In this document: in pieces, positions 37,276 through 47,049 of the stretch | Layout: each line of letters opens with the position of its first letter | Position numbering within the stretch: the first letter of the stretch is position 1 | From: Eisenbergiella porci | GTDB lineage: Bacteria > Bacillota > Clostridia > Lachnospirales > Lachnospiraceae | Reading direction: 5' to 3' | Assembly: GCF_009696275.1 (NCBI RefSeq) | Contig: NZ_VUMI01000003.1 | Span: forward strand, 124,001 to 188,000 | DNA: 64,000 bases | Notes under the pieces: model-generated | What the model saw: the letters and a program-made list of their open reading frames with translations, nothing else | Told to the model about the DNA's origin: nothing | The model's database searches: none | Translations under genes and position numbers: made by a program

Positions 37276-39161
37276 CTTCCTTCCGGCGCTTTGGCGGAAC
37301 CCTTACCGCAAACGGCAGCTTCCTTTTTAAAGCGGTAAAGGCAGGCCTCATAGGGCTGCATCCTGCTCTCTATCCGGCTATAGTTGGAAAGCAAGGGGCA
37401 AAAGCCCTTCGGGCGGGGCGGGCGCTTTCTCTGCTTTTCGCTGAGATTACATTCCACATAAAAAGCCTCGTTGCCCAGTTCACGGAACCAGGCGAAGAAA
37501 TTTTTCTTCTCCTTATGGACAATCCTGACTTCCCCGTAAACAAGCGCGGGATATTTTTTCCGCAGGGCTATCAGTTTTTTATAAAAATAATAAATGGATT
37601 CTCTGTCGTTTTTCTGACGGCATACCTCCTGCCAGTCCATCATGAGCCTGGCATGATCGCGGGTCCCTGCAAGGATCCGGCGCAGTGCCTCCTCTTCGCC
37701 CATGGTGCGGCAGAATTCTTCATACAGGTTCCGGCTCTCCACATCCTGAATCTGTGATATATCCGTAAACGACCCGTTGATTGCTCCCAGCTCCTGCCCC
37801 TGATAGATAAAAGGCGTTCCCCGCAGCGTAAACTGGATCATTCCCAGAAGCTTGCCGATGGCAAAGCGGTACTCCGGGTCTTCGTTTATTTTGGATATCA
37901 TCCGGGGATTGTCATGGTTTTCGAAAAAGAGCGACATCCAGCAGCCGTTTCCATAACCCTCCATCCATTCCGTATAGTACTGCTTCAGGTAGTTCAGATC
38001 GTAGCGATAGTCGTCAAAACGGGTATGTCCCGGCGTTTCCAGATGATCAAAGGAGAAAATCATGTCCAGCTCATGCCTGTCCTCCCCGGTAAGAAGCCTG
38101 GCCATCTGCATTCCCACCCCCGGTGTCTCTCCCACGGAAAAAGCGTCGGTAGTGTCAAACGCCTTACAGCGCAGCTCCCGCAGATAATCATGAAGATGGG
38201 GGCCGTAAAAATAATGCTCAATTCCCACATAGCCCATCATTTTTCTCACGCTTTCATTGCCGTAGGGAAGCCCTTCCTCCTTGGAAATATAGTTGATAAC
38301 ATCCAGACGGAAGCCGTCCACGCCCTTTTCCAGCCACCATTTTACCATGGAAATGATTTCGGAGCGCAGCCGGGGATTATCCCAGTTTAAATCCATCTGT
38401 TTTTTGGAAAAAAGATGCAGCGCCCATTCGTCATTCTGCGGAATATAGCGCCAGGCATCCCCGTATTTTCCCTGGCCGAAAAAGGACGTCCAGTTATTCG
38501 GCTCTCTCCCGTCCTCATTTTCCCGGAAAATATAGTAATCATGGCAGGGGCCGTAAGGATCCCTTACCGCCTCCCGGAACCATTCGTGCTCGTCTGAGGT
38601 ATGGTTAACCACCAAATCCATAATCAGCCGCATCCCCCTCTGGTGCAGACCGGAAAGCAGGGCGTCAAACTCCTCCATGGTGCCGAATTCCTTCATTATC
38701 TTATGATAATCCCGGATATCATAGCCGTTGTCGTCGTTGGGCGAATCATAGATCGGCGACAGCCAGACAGCGTCCGCCCCCAGCGTATGCAGGTAATCCA
38801 GTTTTCCGATAATTCCCTTCAAATCACCGATTCCGTCGCCGTTCGTATCACAGAAGCTGCGGGGATAGATCTGGTAAAAAACGGCTTCCTTCCACCACTT
38901 TTTAATAAGCTCCCCATCGCCCCCGTCCGGGCGGTCCTGTTCGCTGTTGAGCAGATGCAGAAAGGTCTGCCAGAAAGCATCATCCAGCATTTTTTTCGTC
39001 AGTACGGACAGGGCCTGCAGGGACAGGGATCCGGTCAGCCGGCTGGTAAGAAGCTTATCCTGCATACCTGCCTGCAGAAGGATCTTTTTCAGGATGTCGT
39101 GTCCGACGGGGTGGGCATATACCTCTCTCAAGCTGCTTTTCATTGTAATTTCGTGATACAT
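37272..39161 (-). CDS. GH13 oligo-1,6-glucosidase/alpha-glucosidase with N-terminal helical extension
   Basis: 629 aa, ATG 39161 after AAGGAG. Residues about 92-600 form the GH13 catalytic region: AVFYQIYPRSFCDTNGDGIG, VDGFRLDVIN with nucleophile Asp287, AFSVGETPG with acid/base Glu345 and FFENHDNPR with Asp417. These fit the GH13_31 group (oligo-1,6-glucosidase, alpha-glucosidase). The first 85 residues (VGHDILKKILLQAGMQDKLL ... FWQTFLHLLNSE) are not part of the usual enzyme. A helical domain of this sort precedes some clostridial glycosidases and may mediate oligomerisation. Cytosolic; coupled to the GPH transporter 3 bp upstream. Confidence 0.92.
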   Translation of the reverse strand: MYHEITMKSSLREVYAHPVGHDILKKILLQAGMQDKLLTSRLTGSLSLQALSVLTKKMLDDAFWQTFLHLLNSEQDRPDGGDGELIKKWWKEAVFYQIYPRSFCDTNGDGIGDLKGIIGKLDYLHTLGADAVWLSPIYDSPNDDNGYDIRDYHKIMKEFGTMEEFDALLSGLHQRGMRLIMDLVVNHTSDEHEWFREAVRDPYGPCHDYYIFRENEDGREPNNWTSFFGQGKYGDAWRYIPQNDEWALHLFSKKQMDLNWDNPRLRSEIISMVKWWLEKGVDGFRLDVINYISKEEGLPYGNESVRKMMGYVGIEHYFYGPHLHDYLRELRCKAFDTTDAFSVGETPGVGMQMARLLTGEDRHELDMIFSFDHLETPGHTRFDDYRYDLNYLKQYYTEWMEGYGNGCWMSLFFENHDNPRMISKINEDPEYRFAIGKLLGMIQFTLRGTPFIYQGQELGAINGSFTDISQIQDVESRNLYEEFCRTMGEEEALRRILAGTRDHARLMMDWQEVCRQKNDRESIYYFYKKLIALRKKYPALVYGEVRIVHKEKKNFFAWFRELGNEAFYVECNLSEKQRKRPPRPKGFCPLLSNYSRIESRMQPYEACLYRFKKEAAVCGKGSAKAPEGR

Positions 39162-39164
39162 GGT

Positions 39165-40550
39165 TCACTCTCCTTCCCCGATTCTGAGATCGCCTCTCTC
39201 CTTTAAGTCCTTCAGAATCTGTTCATAAAGCTTTCGGTCAATTTTATACTTTTTCAGGTAAAGCAGGAAACCCGCCACAATGCAAATCAGCGGGAAAACC
39301 ATCATGGCCGTTTTCATCATCAGCAGGCCTTCGGCCGTTACATCCGCCGCGCTCTGCGCCTCCTTGATGCCGGACAGGATGACCGTGGCGCTTACCACGC
39401 CGGAGGAAACCGCGCCGCCCATTTTATTGATAAACGGCTGGAGTGAGAAGGTGACGCTGTCATTTCTGCGTCCCGATTTCCAGAACCCGTATTCCACCGT
39501 ATCCGCCAGAAACATGAGCATCATCAGCTGGATAAATGCCTGCCCCACGAAGAGCAGAACGCCGGCGATTCCGATAAAGAGCATGGTATCAAGCGGCGCA
39601 AAGAAAAAGATGAGATAGCCGGCCACCACCAGTGCGGTGGCAAAGGCATAGAGCGTCTTCCGCTCGAAGAACCTGCTGATCCAGGGGAACACCACCAGCG
39701 CGGCGATCTGGGAAACGCCAAGAATCAGCGCAAAAACAGAATACATCCCCTCATCCCCATAGGCATATTTGAAAAAATAAAGGCCGAAACTGGTGGTTGT
39801 GGTATAGCCAATCATGAACAGCGCCATGGAAATTGCTGTGTAAAGAAGCTGGTCGTTTTTGAAAATTACCTGCAGCAGCTCCCGCAGGCTGGTATGCTTA
39901 TTTTTCACCACCAGCTCCCTTGGCTCACGCACTCCGACAAGAGTGACGCACTGGCCCGCCCACATCACGGCCACCACCAGGAATGAAAAGGCAAAGTAGC
40001 CCTTTTGCATGCTTCCCAGGGCATTTCCAAAGGCAGTGGTAATAGGCACAATCCCCGCAACCACGAAAAACAGGCCTATATTGGCGCAAATCCTGGCAAC
40101 GGATCCGATTTGCTCCCGTTCCTTCTGCTCCAGGCTCAGGGAAGGCAGCATGGACCAGTAGGAAATGTCATTCGCAGTATAGGCCAGCCCCCAGGCCACA
40201 TAAATCAGGGCAAATACGGCGATATAGGCCGCTCCCTGCAGTCCGAAATCCGTAAAGAGCAGGACGGTCAGCATTCCTGAAAGTAATGCGCCCAGTGCGA
40301 TCCAGGGCTTGAATTTCCCATATTTTGTGTCCGTATTATCCACAATCACGCCCATAATCGGATCGTTTAACGCATCAAAAATACGGGCACAAAGAACGAT
40401 TGCCGTGATCCACCAAAGTGTGGATGTGGGCAGTTCAATAATGTCCGTAAGATAATAAATCAGATACATGCTCACCATGGAATAGACCATATCCCTGCCT
40501 ATGGTCCCTAATCCAAAGGTATACTTGTTGCGTTTCCCATTTTGCTTCAC
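39165..40550 (-). CDS. GPH-family sugar:cation symporter
   Basis: 461 aa from GTG 40550 after GGGAGGGG. The protein begins KYTFGLGTIGRDMVYSMVSMYLIYYLTDIIELP and contains ARIFDALNDPIMGVIVDNTDTKYGKFKPWI, the GPH family signature, with 12 predicted membrane helices. These carriers import glycosides, pentosides or hexuronides with Na+ or H+. Directly upstream of the GH13 glucosidase and on the same strand as lacZ. The substrate is probably an alpha-glucoside or galactoside. Confidence 0.92.
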   Translation of the reverse strand: MKQNGKRNKYTFGLGTIGRDMVYSMVSMYLIYYLTDIIELPTSTLWWITAIVLCARIFDALNDPIMGVIVDNTDTKYGKFKPWIALGALLSGMLTVLLFTDFGLQGAAYIAVFALIYVAWGLAYTANDISYWSMLPSLSLEQKEREQIGSVARICANIGLFFVVAGIVPITTAFGNALGSMQKGYFAFSFLVVAVMWAGQCVTLVGVREPRELVVKNKHTSLRELLQVIFKNDQLLYTAISMALFMIGYTTTTSFGLYFFKYAYGDEGMYSVFALILGVSQIAALVVFPWISRFFERKTLYAFATALVVAGYLIFFFAPLDTMLFIGIAGVLLFVGQAFIQLMMLMFLADTVEYGFWKSGRRNDSVTFSLQPFINKMGGAVSSGVVSATVILSGIKEAQSAADVTAEGLLMMKTAMMVFPLICIVAGFLLYLKKYKIDRKLYEQILKDLKERGDLRIGEGE

Positions 40551-40621
40551 GTAAGCCCCTCCCTTTTGCGCACCCGACGTTCTTCCTGCTTTTGCCGCGC
40601 TCCTGCACTGCCCGCGGAAAT

Positions 40622-40649
40622 GACGAGCCGGTATTACCGCCGGCTCGTC
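40622..40649. terminator. Perfect 10-bp hairpin upstream of the GPH gene
   Basis: GACGAGCCGG and CCGGCTCGTC flank an 8-nt loop, 70 bp upstream of the GPH start. No long T run follows on either strand, so it could be a leader hairpin rather than a terminator. Confidence 0.4.
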
Positions 40650-40760
40650 CGCCCTCTTTAGCTGTTATCTTTATTATGCCCCAGTACGGCGCCAGTTGCA
40701 ACCGATTCCTGCAGTAACTGTGAAGGGACTGAACAATTACATTTGATTTTGCAGCATGGT

Positions 40761-40943
40761 CTACGGCCGCCCGGCATCACCTATTTTTCCGCTGTAGCTT
40801 CCTGCTGCCGGCTCCTCTAAAGGAAGCCAGACCAGAATCCGTTTGATATAACGGTTCCAGAAATCCCATTCGTGGACTCCGGGTCCTACCTCATAGATCA
40901 CAGGCAGCCCTTTTTCACGAAGAATGCCATTACTTCTCCTCTC
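40761..40943 (-). pseudogene. C-terminal remnant of an esterase (tributyrin-esterase type)
   Basis: The frame NGILREKGLPVIYEVGPGVHEWDFWNRYIKRILVWLP matches the C-terminal end of alpha/beta-hydrolase esterases, including the catalytic His region (GVHEWDFWNRYI). No N-terminal two thirds, catalytic Ser or start site is present upstream, because the PadR gene follows after 50 bp. It is a degraded remnant. Confidence 0.75.
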
Positions 40944-40997
40944 CATCCGCTGATGCGGACCTGCACGTTTTTTACGCCGCTTCTTATCACAGCGGCT

Positions 40998-41525
40998 TCA
41001 TTTTTTCTTCAGATACTCCTTTTCAAAGCCGGTAAGCCAGCGCTCCATTGCCTCCGTCATTTCCAGCTGCTGCTGCAGTATGGTCCGCCCTGTCAGCGGA
41101 ATATGCTGTCTTTCACCGCTTTTTACCTCGATGGTTTCCTTCAGATCGCTGATTCCGTCATGTATTCCTTCCAGAAGCTCCTTTCTCTTTTCCTCCGGCA
41201 TAAAATCCAGGTTCATGATCACCGCATTGAAATTCAGGAAAATACTCACGGTTTCCCGCGCTGTTTTTTCCATCAGGTCCATAAAAAAATGTTCGCCCTC
41301 TGGCGTTATCCGGTAGACGCTTTTCTCCGGCATATTTCCCTCCCGGACAAGCTCCGCCTCCAGATATCCCTTCTCCTCCAGCTGGATAACCTTCTTGTAT
41401 ATGGAAGGCGTGCTGATTTTTACCCAGCGGGATATGTTCCTGTACTCTACATTTTTCTGGAGCTCATAAGCGCTTTGCGGCTGCTGCTTAATCATTCCCA
41501 GAACTATCAGATCTATGGCTGCCAT
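40998..41525 (-). CDS. PadR-family transcriptional regulator
   Basis: 175 aa, ATG 41525 after AAGGAGG. The winged-helix half (IDLIVLGMIKQQPQSAYELQKNVEYRN ... PSIYKKVIQLEEKGYLEAELVRE) and a helical C-terminal dimerisation half (MEKTARETVSIFLNFNAVIM ... MTEAMERWLTGFEKEYLKK) fit the longer PadR type with a Vir_act_alpha_C-like tail. Such repressors often control a neighbouring transporter or enzyme. The adjacent gene is now only an esterase remnant. Confidence 0.9.
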   Translation of the reverse strand: MAAIDLIVLGMIKQQPQSAYELQKNVEYRNISRWVKISTPSIYKKVIQLEEKGYLEAELVREGNMPEKSVYRITPEGEHFFMDLMEKTARETVSIFLNFNAVIMNLDFMPEEKRKELLEGIHDGISDLKETIEVKSGERQHIPLTGRTILQQQLEMTEAMERWLTGFEKEYLKKK

Positions 41526-41827
41526 GTAACACCTCCTTATCCTATAAATTAGTGTAGTATATTTTATATCATATGTCGACTATTGAAGTGGAAATCCGTA
41601 TGCTGTTGCCTGAATATAGAAATGAAAGACGTAATAATTATAAAAGGCTAAAACTGACCTTAAAAAGGAAAAAATATTTCCCGCCCGGCAGGCCGTTATC
41701 TGAATTTATTATATATTGGAAAATTTGAAATCAGGCACATAAAATACCTGAACAGACCGGCAGTATAATCCCCGGTCCGATAAAGACGCTGCCCGGACGG
41801 GCAGCTGAGAAGAATAGAATTATTGAA
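41526..41827. other. Intergenic region between PadR and Rpn genes
   Basis: About 300 bp, AT-rich, with no gene, hairpin or repeat that I can support on either strand. Confidence 0.4.
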
Positions 41828-42631
41828 TTATATATGATATTCCCTGAACAGCTCTTCCCGCAGCTTTTCATCTGTTTCCAGCAACGGGATTTCATCGCTC
41901 CGGTTATCCTGAAGCATGGCGCGCACCAAAGCCAGCATCCTTTTTTCACCGGCAAACTGCCCTTCCTCACGTTCCTTAGAAAGCAGCTCCTCAAACTTCA
42001 TATACCTCGCCCTCCATTCCCGGCTTGCCTTCAGTTCCTTCACCTTCCGGTGAATCCTGTCAAGCTTCCGATCATTGTACAATGCCGCACATTCATCCGT
42101 AGTATTTTCCACATAGGCCAGAAAATGCAGCAGTTCCTCTGATACATCCTTTTTTGTCCGTCCCCTGGTATTCAGAAATATCTTTTTCGTTCCGTCTCCC
42201 AGGCTGTTTCCTGTTTCCGTGCAGGTATTTTCAAAACGATAACGATACAGTCCCTCGTCAAAAGGATCAAAGGTACACAGAAATATAACATAGCTTAATC
42301 CCAGCAGATCCACATCATCCCCCGGCTTCAGAGCGGCTACGTCCATCTGGGACTGGTAATACCGGCTGCGCTTTGGCAGACTTTCACCGCCATTCTCCAT
42401 TTCCAGATCGTACTCTACCTCCAGGCAGTCCCTGGCATAAACATCAAGACGCACGCTCCTGAAATCGGAACTGAATAAAATACTCTGTTCACTCTGCACA
42501 TTCACCGCTTCCACAGGTTCTCCTGTCAATATCTCCAGCACCAGCCGGCAGACCTCTGCGTCATTCATCACCGCTGCGAACAGGAAGGCATTGCTCAGAT
42601 TTAACTTCTGAAACTTATCTCTTGCTTTCAT
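41828..42631 (-). CDS. Rpn-family PD-(D/E)XK nuclease / putative transposase
   Basis: 267 aa, ATG 42631 after CAGGAG. The N-terminus FQKLNLSNAFLFAAVMNDAEVCRLVLEILTGEPVEAV is characteristic of the Rpn/YhgA-like family. The nuclease core includes RSVRLDVYARDCLEVEYDLEME, with the D...E-x-E pattern. The C-terminal half is helical and charged (KFEELLSKEREEGQFAGEKRM). Rpn proteins are DNA endonucleases that promote recombination. Multiple copies are typical in Lachnospiraceae genomes. Confidence 0.85.
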   Translation of the reverse strand: MKARDKFQKLNLSNAFLFAAVMNDAEVCRLVLEILTGEPVEAVNVQSEQSILFSSDFRSVRLDVYARDCLEVEYDLEMENGGESLPKRSRYYQSQMDVAALKPGDDVDLLGLSYVIFLCTFDPFDEGLYRYRFENTCTETGNSLGDGTKKIFLNTRGRTKKDVSEELLHFLAYVENTTDECAALYNDRKLDRIHRKVKELKASREWRARYMKFEELLSKEREEGQFAGEKRMLALVRAMLQDNRSDEIPLLETDEKLREELFREYHI

Positions 42632-42764
42632 CTTTACTCCTGACTGATAACAGAAGCCGTCAGGAAATATTCTTTTCCTGATTTTCAGTATAATAAAACA
42701 TTATTGTTTTAGCAACTATTTTTTATCACTTTATTTTCTTTTTATAATTCATAAAAAATATGAT

Positions 42765-42792
42765 TTGCCTTTTGGCGATTTTCCTATATAAT
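42765..42792 (+). promoter_or_regulatory. Candidate carB promoter
   Basis: TTGCCT (42765-42770) and TATAAT (42787-42792), 16 bp apart, place transcription start near 42800 and leave a leader of about 140 nt before carB. The leader contains GC-rich blocks, but no clear terminator/antiterminator pair. Confidence 0.55.
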
Positions 42793-42939
42793 ATACTGCA
42801 AAGGGAAATTACTGCAGAACGGGCGGAAGGGATCAGATGGTTCTTTCCATTTCGGTTTGCGTACAGATGCGTAAAAGCTGGCGCCGTTTTCCCGCCTGAT
42901 ACTAGGGCTGCGGATTTTCTGCAGCAGAATGGAGGAAAT

Positions 42940-45900
42940 ATGTCACAAAGAACAGACATTCACAAAGTACTTATCATCGGTTCCGGTCCGATCATCATCG
43001 GTCAGGCCTGCGAATTTGACTATTCCGGAACCCAGGCATGTAAAGCACTCAAGAAACTGGGTTATGAAATCGTACTCGTTAATTCCAATCCTGCAACCAT
43101 TATGACCGATCCGGAAACAGCCGATGTTACTTACATCGAACCGCTGAATGTGGAACGGCTGGAGCAGATTATCGCCAAGGAAAGGCCCGACGCCCTGCTG
43201 CCCAACCTGGGCGGACAGTCCGGACTGAACCTGTGCGCGGAGCTGAACAAAGCCGGCGTTCTGGAAAAATATAACGTTCAGGTTATCGGCGTCCAGGTGG
43301 ATGCCATCGAACGCGGCGAAGATCGTATCGAATTCAAAAAAGCCATGAACGAGCTGGGCATTGAAATGGCCCGCAGCGAGGTTGCCTACAGCGTGGAAGA
43401 GGCGCTGTCCATTGCGGATCGTCTTGGCTATCCCGTAGTACTCCGTCCCGCTTATACCATGGGCGGCGCAGGCGGCGGACTCGTTTACAACGTGGACGAG
43501 CTGAAAACAGTATGCGCAAGAGGCCTCCAGGCAAGCCTGGTGGGACAGGTTCTTGTGGAAGAATCCATTCTCGGCTGGGAAGAGCTGGAGCTGGAAATTG
43601 TCAGGGACTGTGAAAACAACATGATCACCGTCTGCTTTATTGAGAATATCGATCCCCTCGGCGTGCATACCGGCGATTCTTTCTGTTCCGCCCCTATGCT
43701 CACCATTTCTGAGGAATGTCAGAAGCGTCTGCAGGAGCAGGCTTATAAAATCGTTGAAAGCGTTCAGGTTATCGGCGGCACCAACGTACAGTTTGCCCAT
43801 GATCCGGAAACCGACCGCATCGTTGTTATCGAAATCAATCCCCGTACCTCCCGTTCCTCCGCTCTGGCTTCCAAGGCTACCGGCTTCCCTATCGCCCTCG
43901 TTTCAGCCATGCTGGCCTGCGGCCTCACCCTGAAGGACATCCCCTGCGGAAAATACGGGACTCTGGACAAATATGTGCCTGACGGAGACTATGTGGTAAT
44001 CAAGTTCGCCCGCTGGGCCTTTGAAAAATTCAAAGGCGTAGAAGACAAGCTGGGTACGCAGATGCGTGCGGTAGGCGAAGTCATGAGCATCGGCAAGAAC
44101 TACAAGGAAGCCTTCCAGAAAGCCATCCGCAGCCTGGAAACCGGCCGCTACGGCCTGGGCCATGCGAAGGATTTTGACAGCAAAACAAAGGAACAGCTCC
44201 TCTCCATGCTGATTACGCCCTCCAGTGAACGTCATTTTATCATGTATGAAGCGCTCCGCAAGGGTGCCACCATTGATGAAATCCATGACATTACCAAGGT
44301 AAAAACCTACTTTATACAGCAGATGAAGGAACTGGTGGAAGAAGAAGAGGCGCTCGCCGCCCATAAAGGCGGCCTTCCTGCCGATGACCGCCTGATTGCT
44401 GCAAAGAAGGATGGCTTCTCCGACAAATACTTAAGCCAGATCCTTGAAATCCCGGAAGACGATATCCGGAACCGCCGTATTGCGCTGGGTGTGGAGGAAG
44501 CCTGGGAAGGCGTCCATGTAAGCGGCACTCCCGACAGCGCCTACTACTACTCCACCTACAACGCGGAGGATAAGAATCCCATCTCCAACGACAAACCCAA
44601 GGTTATGATTCTCGGCGGCGGCCCCAACCGTATCGGACAGGGCATCGAATTCGACTACTGCTGCGTTCATGCCTCACTGGCCCTGAAAAAGCTGGGCTTT
44701 GAAACCATCATCGTTAACTGTAACCCGGAAACTGTTTCCACCGACTACGACACCTCCGACAAGCTGTATTTTGAACCGCTGACCCTGGAGGATGTACTGA
44801 GTATCTATAAAAAGGAAAAACCGGTGGGCGTTATCGCACAGTTCGGCGGACAGACGCCTCTGAATCTTGCAAATGAACTGGAAAAGAACGGTGTGAAAAT
44901 TCTCGGCACCTCCCCTTCCGTTATCGATCTGGCGGAGGATCGCGACCTGTTCCGCGCCATGATGGAAAAACTGGAAATCCCCATGCCGGAGTCAGGAATG
45001 GCAACCACCGTGGAGGAAGCGCTTGAGATTGCCAACCGGATTGGCTATCCTGTAATGGTCCGCCCTTCCTATGTTTTAGGTGGACGCGGCATGGAAGTGG
45101 TTTACGATGATGAAAGCATGGCGGGCTATATGAAGGCCGCAGTCGGCGTTACTCCCGACCGCCCTATCCTCATCGACCGTTTCCTGAATCATGCCATGGA
45201 ATGTGAAGCGGATGCCATCAGCGATGGGACACATGCCTTTGTTCCTGCGGTTATGGAGCATATTGAGCTGGCAGGCGTGCATTCCGGAGACTCTGCCTGC
45301 ATTATCCCTTCCGTACACATTTCCGAGGAAAATGTGAAAACAATCAAGGATTATACAAGAAGGATTGCGGAAGAAATGCATGTAAAAGGCCTGATGAACA
45401 TGCAGTATGCCATCGAAAACGGCAGAGTTTATGTGCTGGAGGCCAATCCCCGCGCATCCCGTACCGTGCCGTTAGTATCCAAGGTATGCAATATCCGTAT
45501 GGTGCCCCTTGCCATTGATATCATCACTGCAGAGCTTACCGGCAAGCCCTCCCCCATTTCCGGATTGAAGGAGCAGCATATCCCTTACTACGGTGTAAAG
45601 GAAGCGGTATTCCCCTTCAATATGTTCCCGGAGGTCGATCCGGTTCTCGGACCGGAAATGCGCTCCACCGGCGAAGTTTTAGGCCTGTCCACCTACTATG
45701 GAGAAGCGTTCTATAAAGCGCAGGAAGCAACCCAGTCCCGTCTTCCCCTGGAAGGCACCGTCCTGATTTCCGTAAACAGAAAGGACAAGGCCGAGGTGGT
45801 TGAGGTAGCAAAGGCATTTGCTGAAGCAGGCTTTAAAATCATCGCAACGGAAAACACCTGCAATCTCATCAGAGAAGCAGGCATCGAAGCGGAAAGGGTT

Positions 45901-46164
45901 AACAAGCTTTATGAGGGCAGGCCGAATATCCTCGACCTCATCACCAACGGAAAAATCCAGCTGGTTGTAAACTCTCCTGTCGGCAAGGAAAGCATGCATG
46001 ACGACAGCTATTTAAGGAAGGCCGCCATTAAAGCAAAAATTCCTTACATGACCACCATTGCCGCCGCACGCGCTACCGCAAAGGGAATCAAGTATGTGAA
46101 GGAACACGGCAACGGAGAAGTAAAATCCATTCAGGAGCTGCACAGTGAAATCAGCAGCAAATAA
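42940..46164 (+). CDS. carB: Carbamoyl-phosphate synthase large subunit
   Basis: 1074 aa from ATG 42940 after GGAGG. The ORF is open further upstream, but only this start has a site and gives MSQRTDIHKVLIIGSGPIIIGQ. Two homologous ATP-grasp halves are complete: N-half with YTMGGAGGGLVYN and GGTNVQF; C-half starting KPKVMILGGGPNRIGQGIEFDY with YVLGGRGMEVV. The C-terminal MGS-like allosteric domain is also complete. It makes carbamoyl phosphate for pyrimidines and arginine. carA, which normally precedes carB, is not adjacent, so the glutaminase subunit must be elsewhere. Confidence 0.97.
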   Translation: MSQRTDIHKVLIIGSGPIIIGQACEFDYSGTQACKALKKLGYEIVLVNSNPATIMTDPETADVTYIEPLNVERLEQIIAKERPDALLPNLGGQSGLNLCAELNKAGVLEKYNVQVIGVQVDAIERGEDRIEFKKAMNELGIEMARSEVAYSVEEALSIADRLGYPVVLRPAYTMGGAGGGLVYNVDELKTVCARGLQASLVGQVLVEESILGWEELELEIVRDCENNMITVCFIENIDPLGVHTGDSFCSAPMLTISEECQKRLQEQAYKIVESVQVIGGTNVQFAHDPETDRIVVIEINPRTSRSSALASKATGFPIALVSAMLACGLTLKDIPCGKYGTLDKYVPDGDYVVIKFARWAFEKFKGVEDKLGTQMRAVGEVMSIGKNYKEAFQKAIRSLETGRYGLGHAKDFDSKTKEQLLSMLITPSSERHFIMYEALRKGATIDEIHDITKVKTYFIQQMKELVEEEEALAAHKGGLPADDRLIAAKKDGFSDKYLSQILEIPEDDIRNRRIALGVEEAWEGVHVSGTPDSAYYYSTYNAEDKNPISNDKPKVMILGGGPNRIGQGIEFDYCCVHASLALKKLGFETIIVNCNPETVSTDYDTSDKLYFEPLTLEDVLSIYKKEKPVGVIAQFGGQTPLNLANELEKNGVKILGTSPSVIDLAEDRDLFRAMMEKLEIPMPESGMATTVEEALEIANRIGYPVMVRPSYVLGGRGMEVVYDDESMAGYMKAAVGVTPDRPILIDRFLNHAMECEADAISDGTHAFVPAVMEHIELAGVHSGDSACIIPSVHISEENVKTIKDYTRRIAEEMHVKGLMNMQYAIENGRVYVLEANPRASRTVPLVSKVCNIRMVPLAIDIITAELTGKPSPISGLKEQHIPYYGVKEAVFPFNMFPEVDPVLGPEMRSTGEVLGLSTYYGEAFYKAQEATQSRLPLEGTVLISVNRKDKAEVVEVAKAFAEAGFKIIATENTCNLIREAGIEAERVNKLYEGRPNILDLITNGKIQLVVNSPVGKESMHDDSYLRKAAIKAKIPYMTTIAAARATAKGIKYVKEHGNGEVKSIQELHSEISSK

Positions 46165-46223
46165 TGGTAACAGCTTCTGACAAAAAGTATCTGTACCGTT
46201 TTAATACAGTTAACTAAAAGTGC

Positions 46224-46294
46224 AACAAGGCCGCGGCTGGGGTAAGCCGCGGAAATAAAAGCCGCAGGAAATTCCCGATTTCCTGCGGCTTACT
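46224..46294 (+). terminator. Tandem hairpins after carB
   Basis: CCGCGGCT/AGCCGCGG (about 46231-46251) and AAGCCGCAGGAAAT/ATTTCCTGCGGCTT (46259-46291) lie between carB and the convergent GGDEF fragment. The second is followed by a pyrimidine-rich tract and can act in both directions. Confidence 0.7.
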
Positions 46295-46314
46295 TTCTTC
46301 AGTTTCCCTGTATC

Positions 46315-46740
46315 TCACAGGGAATACTGCTTCCATATTCCTTTTCCATTGTTCTTTGCATCATACAGCGCATAATCCGCCGCACGCAACAGCATGCTGC
46401 CGCTGTTAAGCGATTCCCCGTACCAGGCCAGCCCTGAGGAGATTCGCAAGAAGCCGGTGCTTCCGTCAGGGAAAGTGATTTCCCCGGCACGGATTTCCCC
46501 GTACAGTTCTTCCATATAATTGGCGATTTCCTCCCTGGAAGAAAAATGATGCAGAAACAGGCAGAATTCATCTCCCGACCTTCTGGCCGCTATGCCCCGT
46601 TCCCCATTGCTTTTTTCCAGGATGCGGGCGCAGCGCCTCAGATATTCATCGCCCCAGTCGTGTCCATAACGATCATTAATCCCCTTGAAATTATCCAGAT
46701 CCATCATTACCATGGCCGCCGCACCGGGGTTCCGATGCCC
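46315..46740 (-). pseudogene. GGDEF-domain fragment joined to a truncated yjdF
   Basis: In-family sequence starts at about NPGAAAMVMMDLDNFKGIND and runs through RYGHDWGDEYLRRCARILEKS, the signature RRSGDEFCLF and LRAADYALYDAKNNGKGIWKQYS to a normal C-terminus. The first 30-40 residues of a GGDEF domain and any sensor domain are missing. Upstream the frame enters the 3' end of yjdF out of frame. The signature SGDEF could be catalytic for cyclic-di-GMP, but the fragment has no proper start, so it is most likely non-functional. Confidence 0.75.
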
Positions 46741-47018
46741 GGCTGCCGCAGTTCCCTGCACACCTGCCGCCGCATCCTTTTGGGATTTTGCCCCGTTTCT
46801 TTTACCACAGCTTCCACCGAAGGACTGAAACACAGCTTTGAATAATTCCTGAGAAGGAAATCCCATACCTCATAATCCTTAGGCTCCGGGCCAAAGGTAA
46901 TCTTTGAAACGGATACCCTTCCCTGTGAAGTGCGCTCAAACACCCCCACCCAGAACGGGTCTTCAAAAAACACCCTCAAAACTGCCTGCTGTCCTGCTTC
47001 TTCCGATGCTCTGTCCAT
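46707..47018 (-). pseudogene. yjdF: yjdF (DUF2992) gene, 3' end replaced by GGDEF fragment
   Basis: Starts at ATG 47018 after AAGGAGG. The sequence LRVFFEDPFWVGVFERTSQGRVSVSKITFGPEPKDYEVWDFLLRNY ... VVKETGQNPKRMRRQVCREL matches YjdF. After about residue 92 the frame leaves the family (PGIGTPVRRPW then stop), whereas YjdF continues with a GISTKAQEALK-type segment and a basic tail. The fusion point lies near 46740, in the GGDEF fragment. A deletion that joined two genes explains both truncated halves. Upstream is the expected riboswitch. Confidence 0.75.
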
Positions 47019-47049
47019 AAAAGAATCCTCCTTAAATATATTTATGAAC

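Noticed and set aside
42943-43800. 285-codon minus-strand ORF
   Set aside because: Antisense to carB, no domain content.
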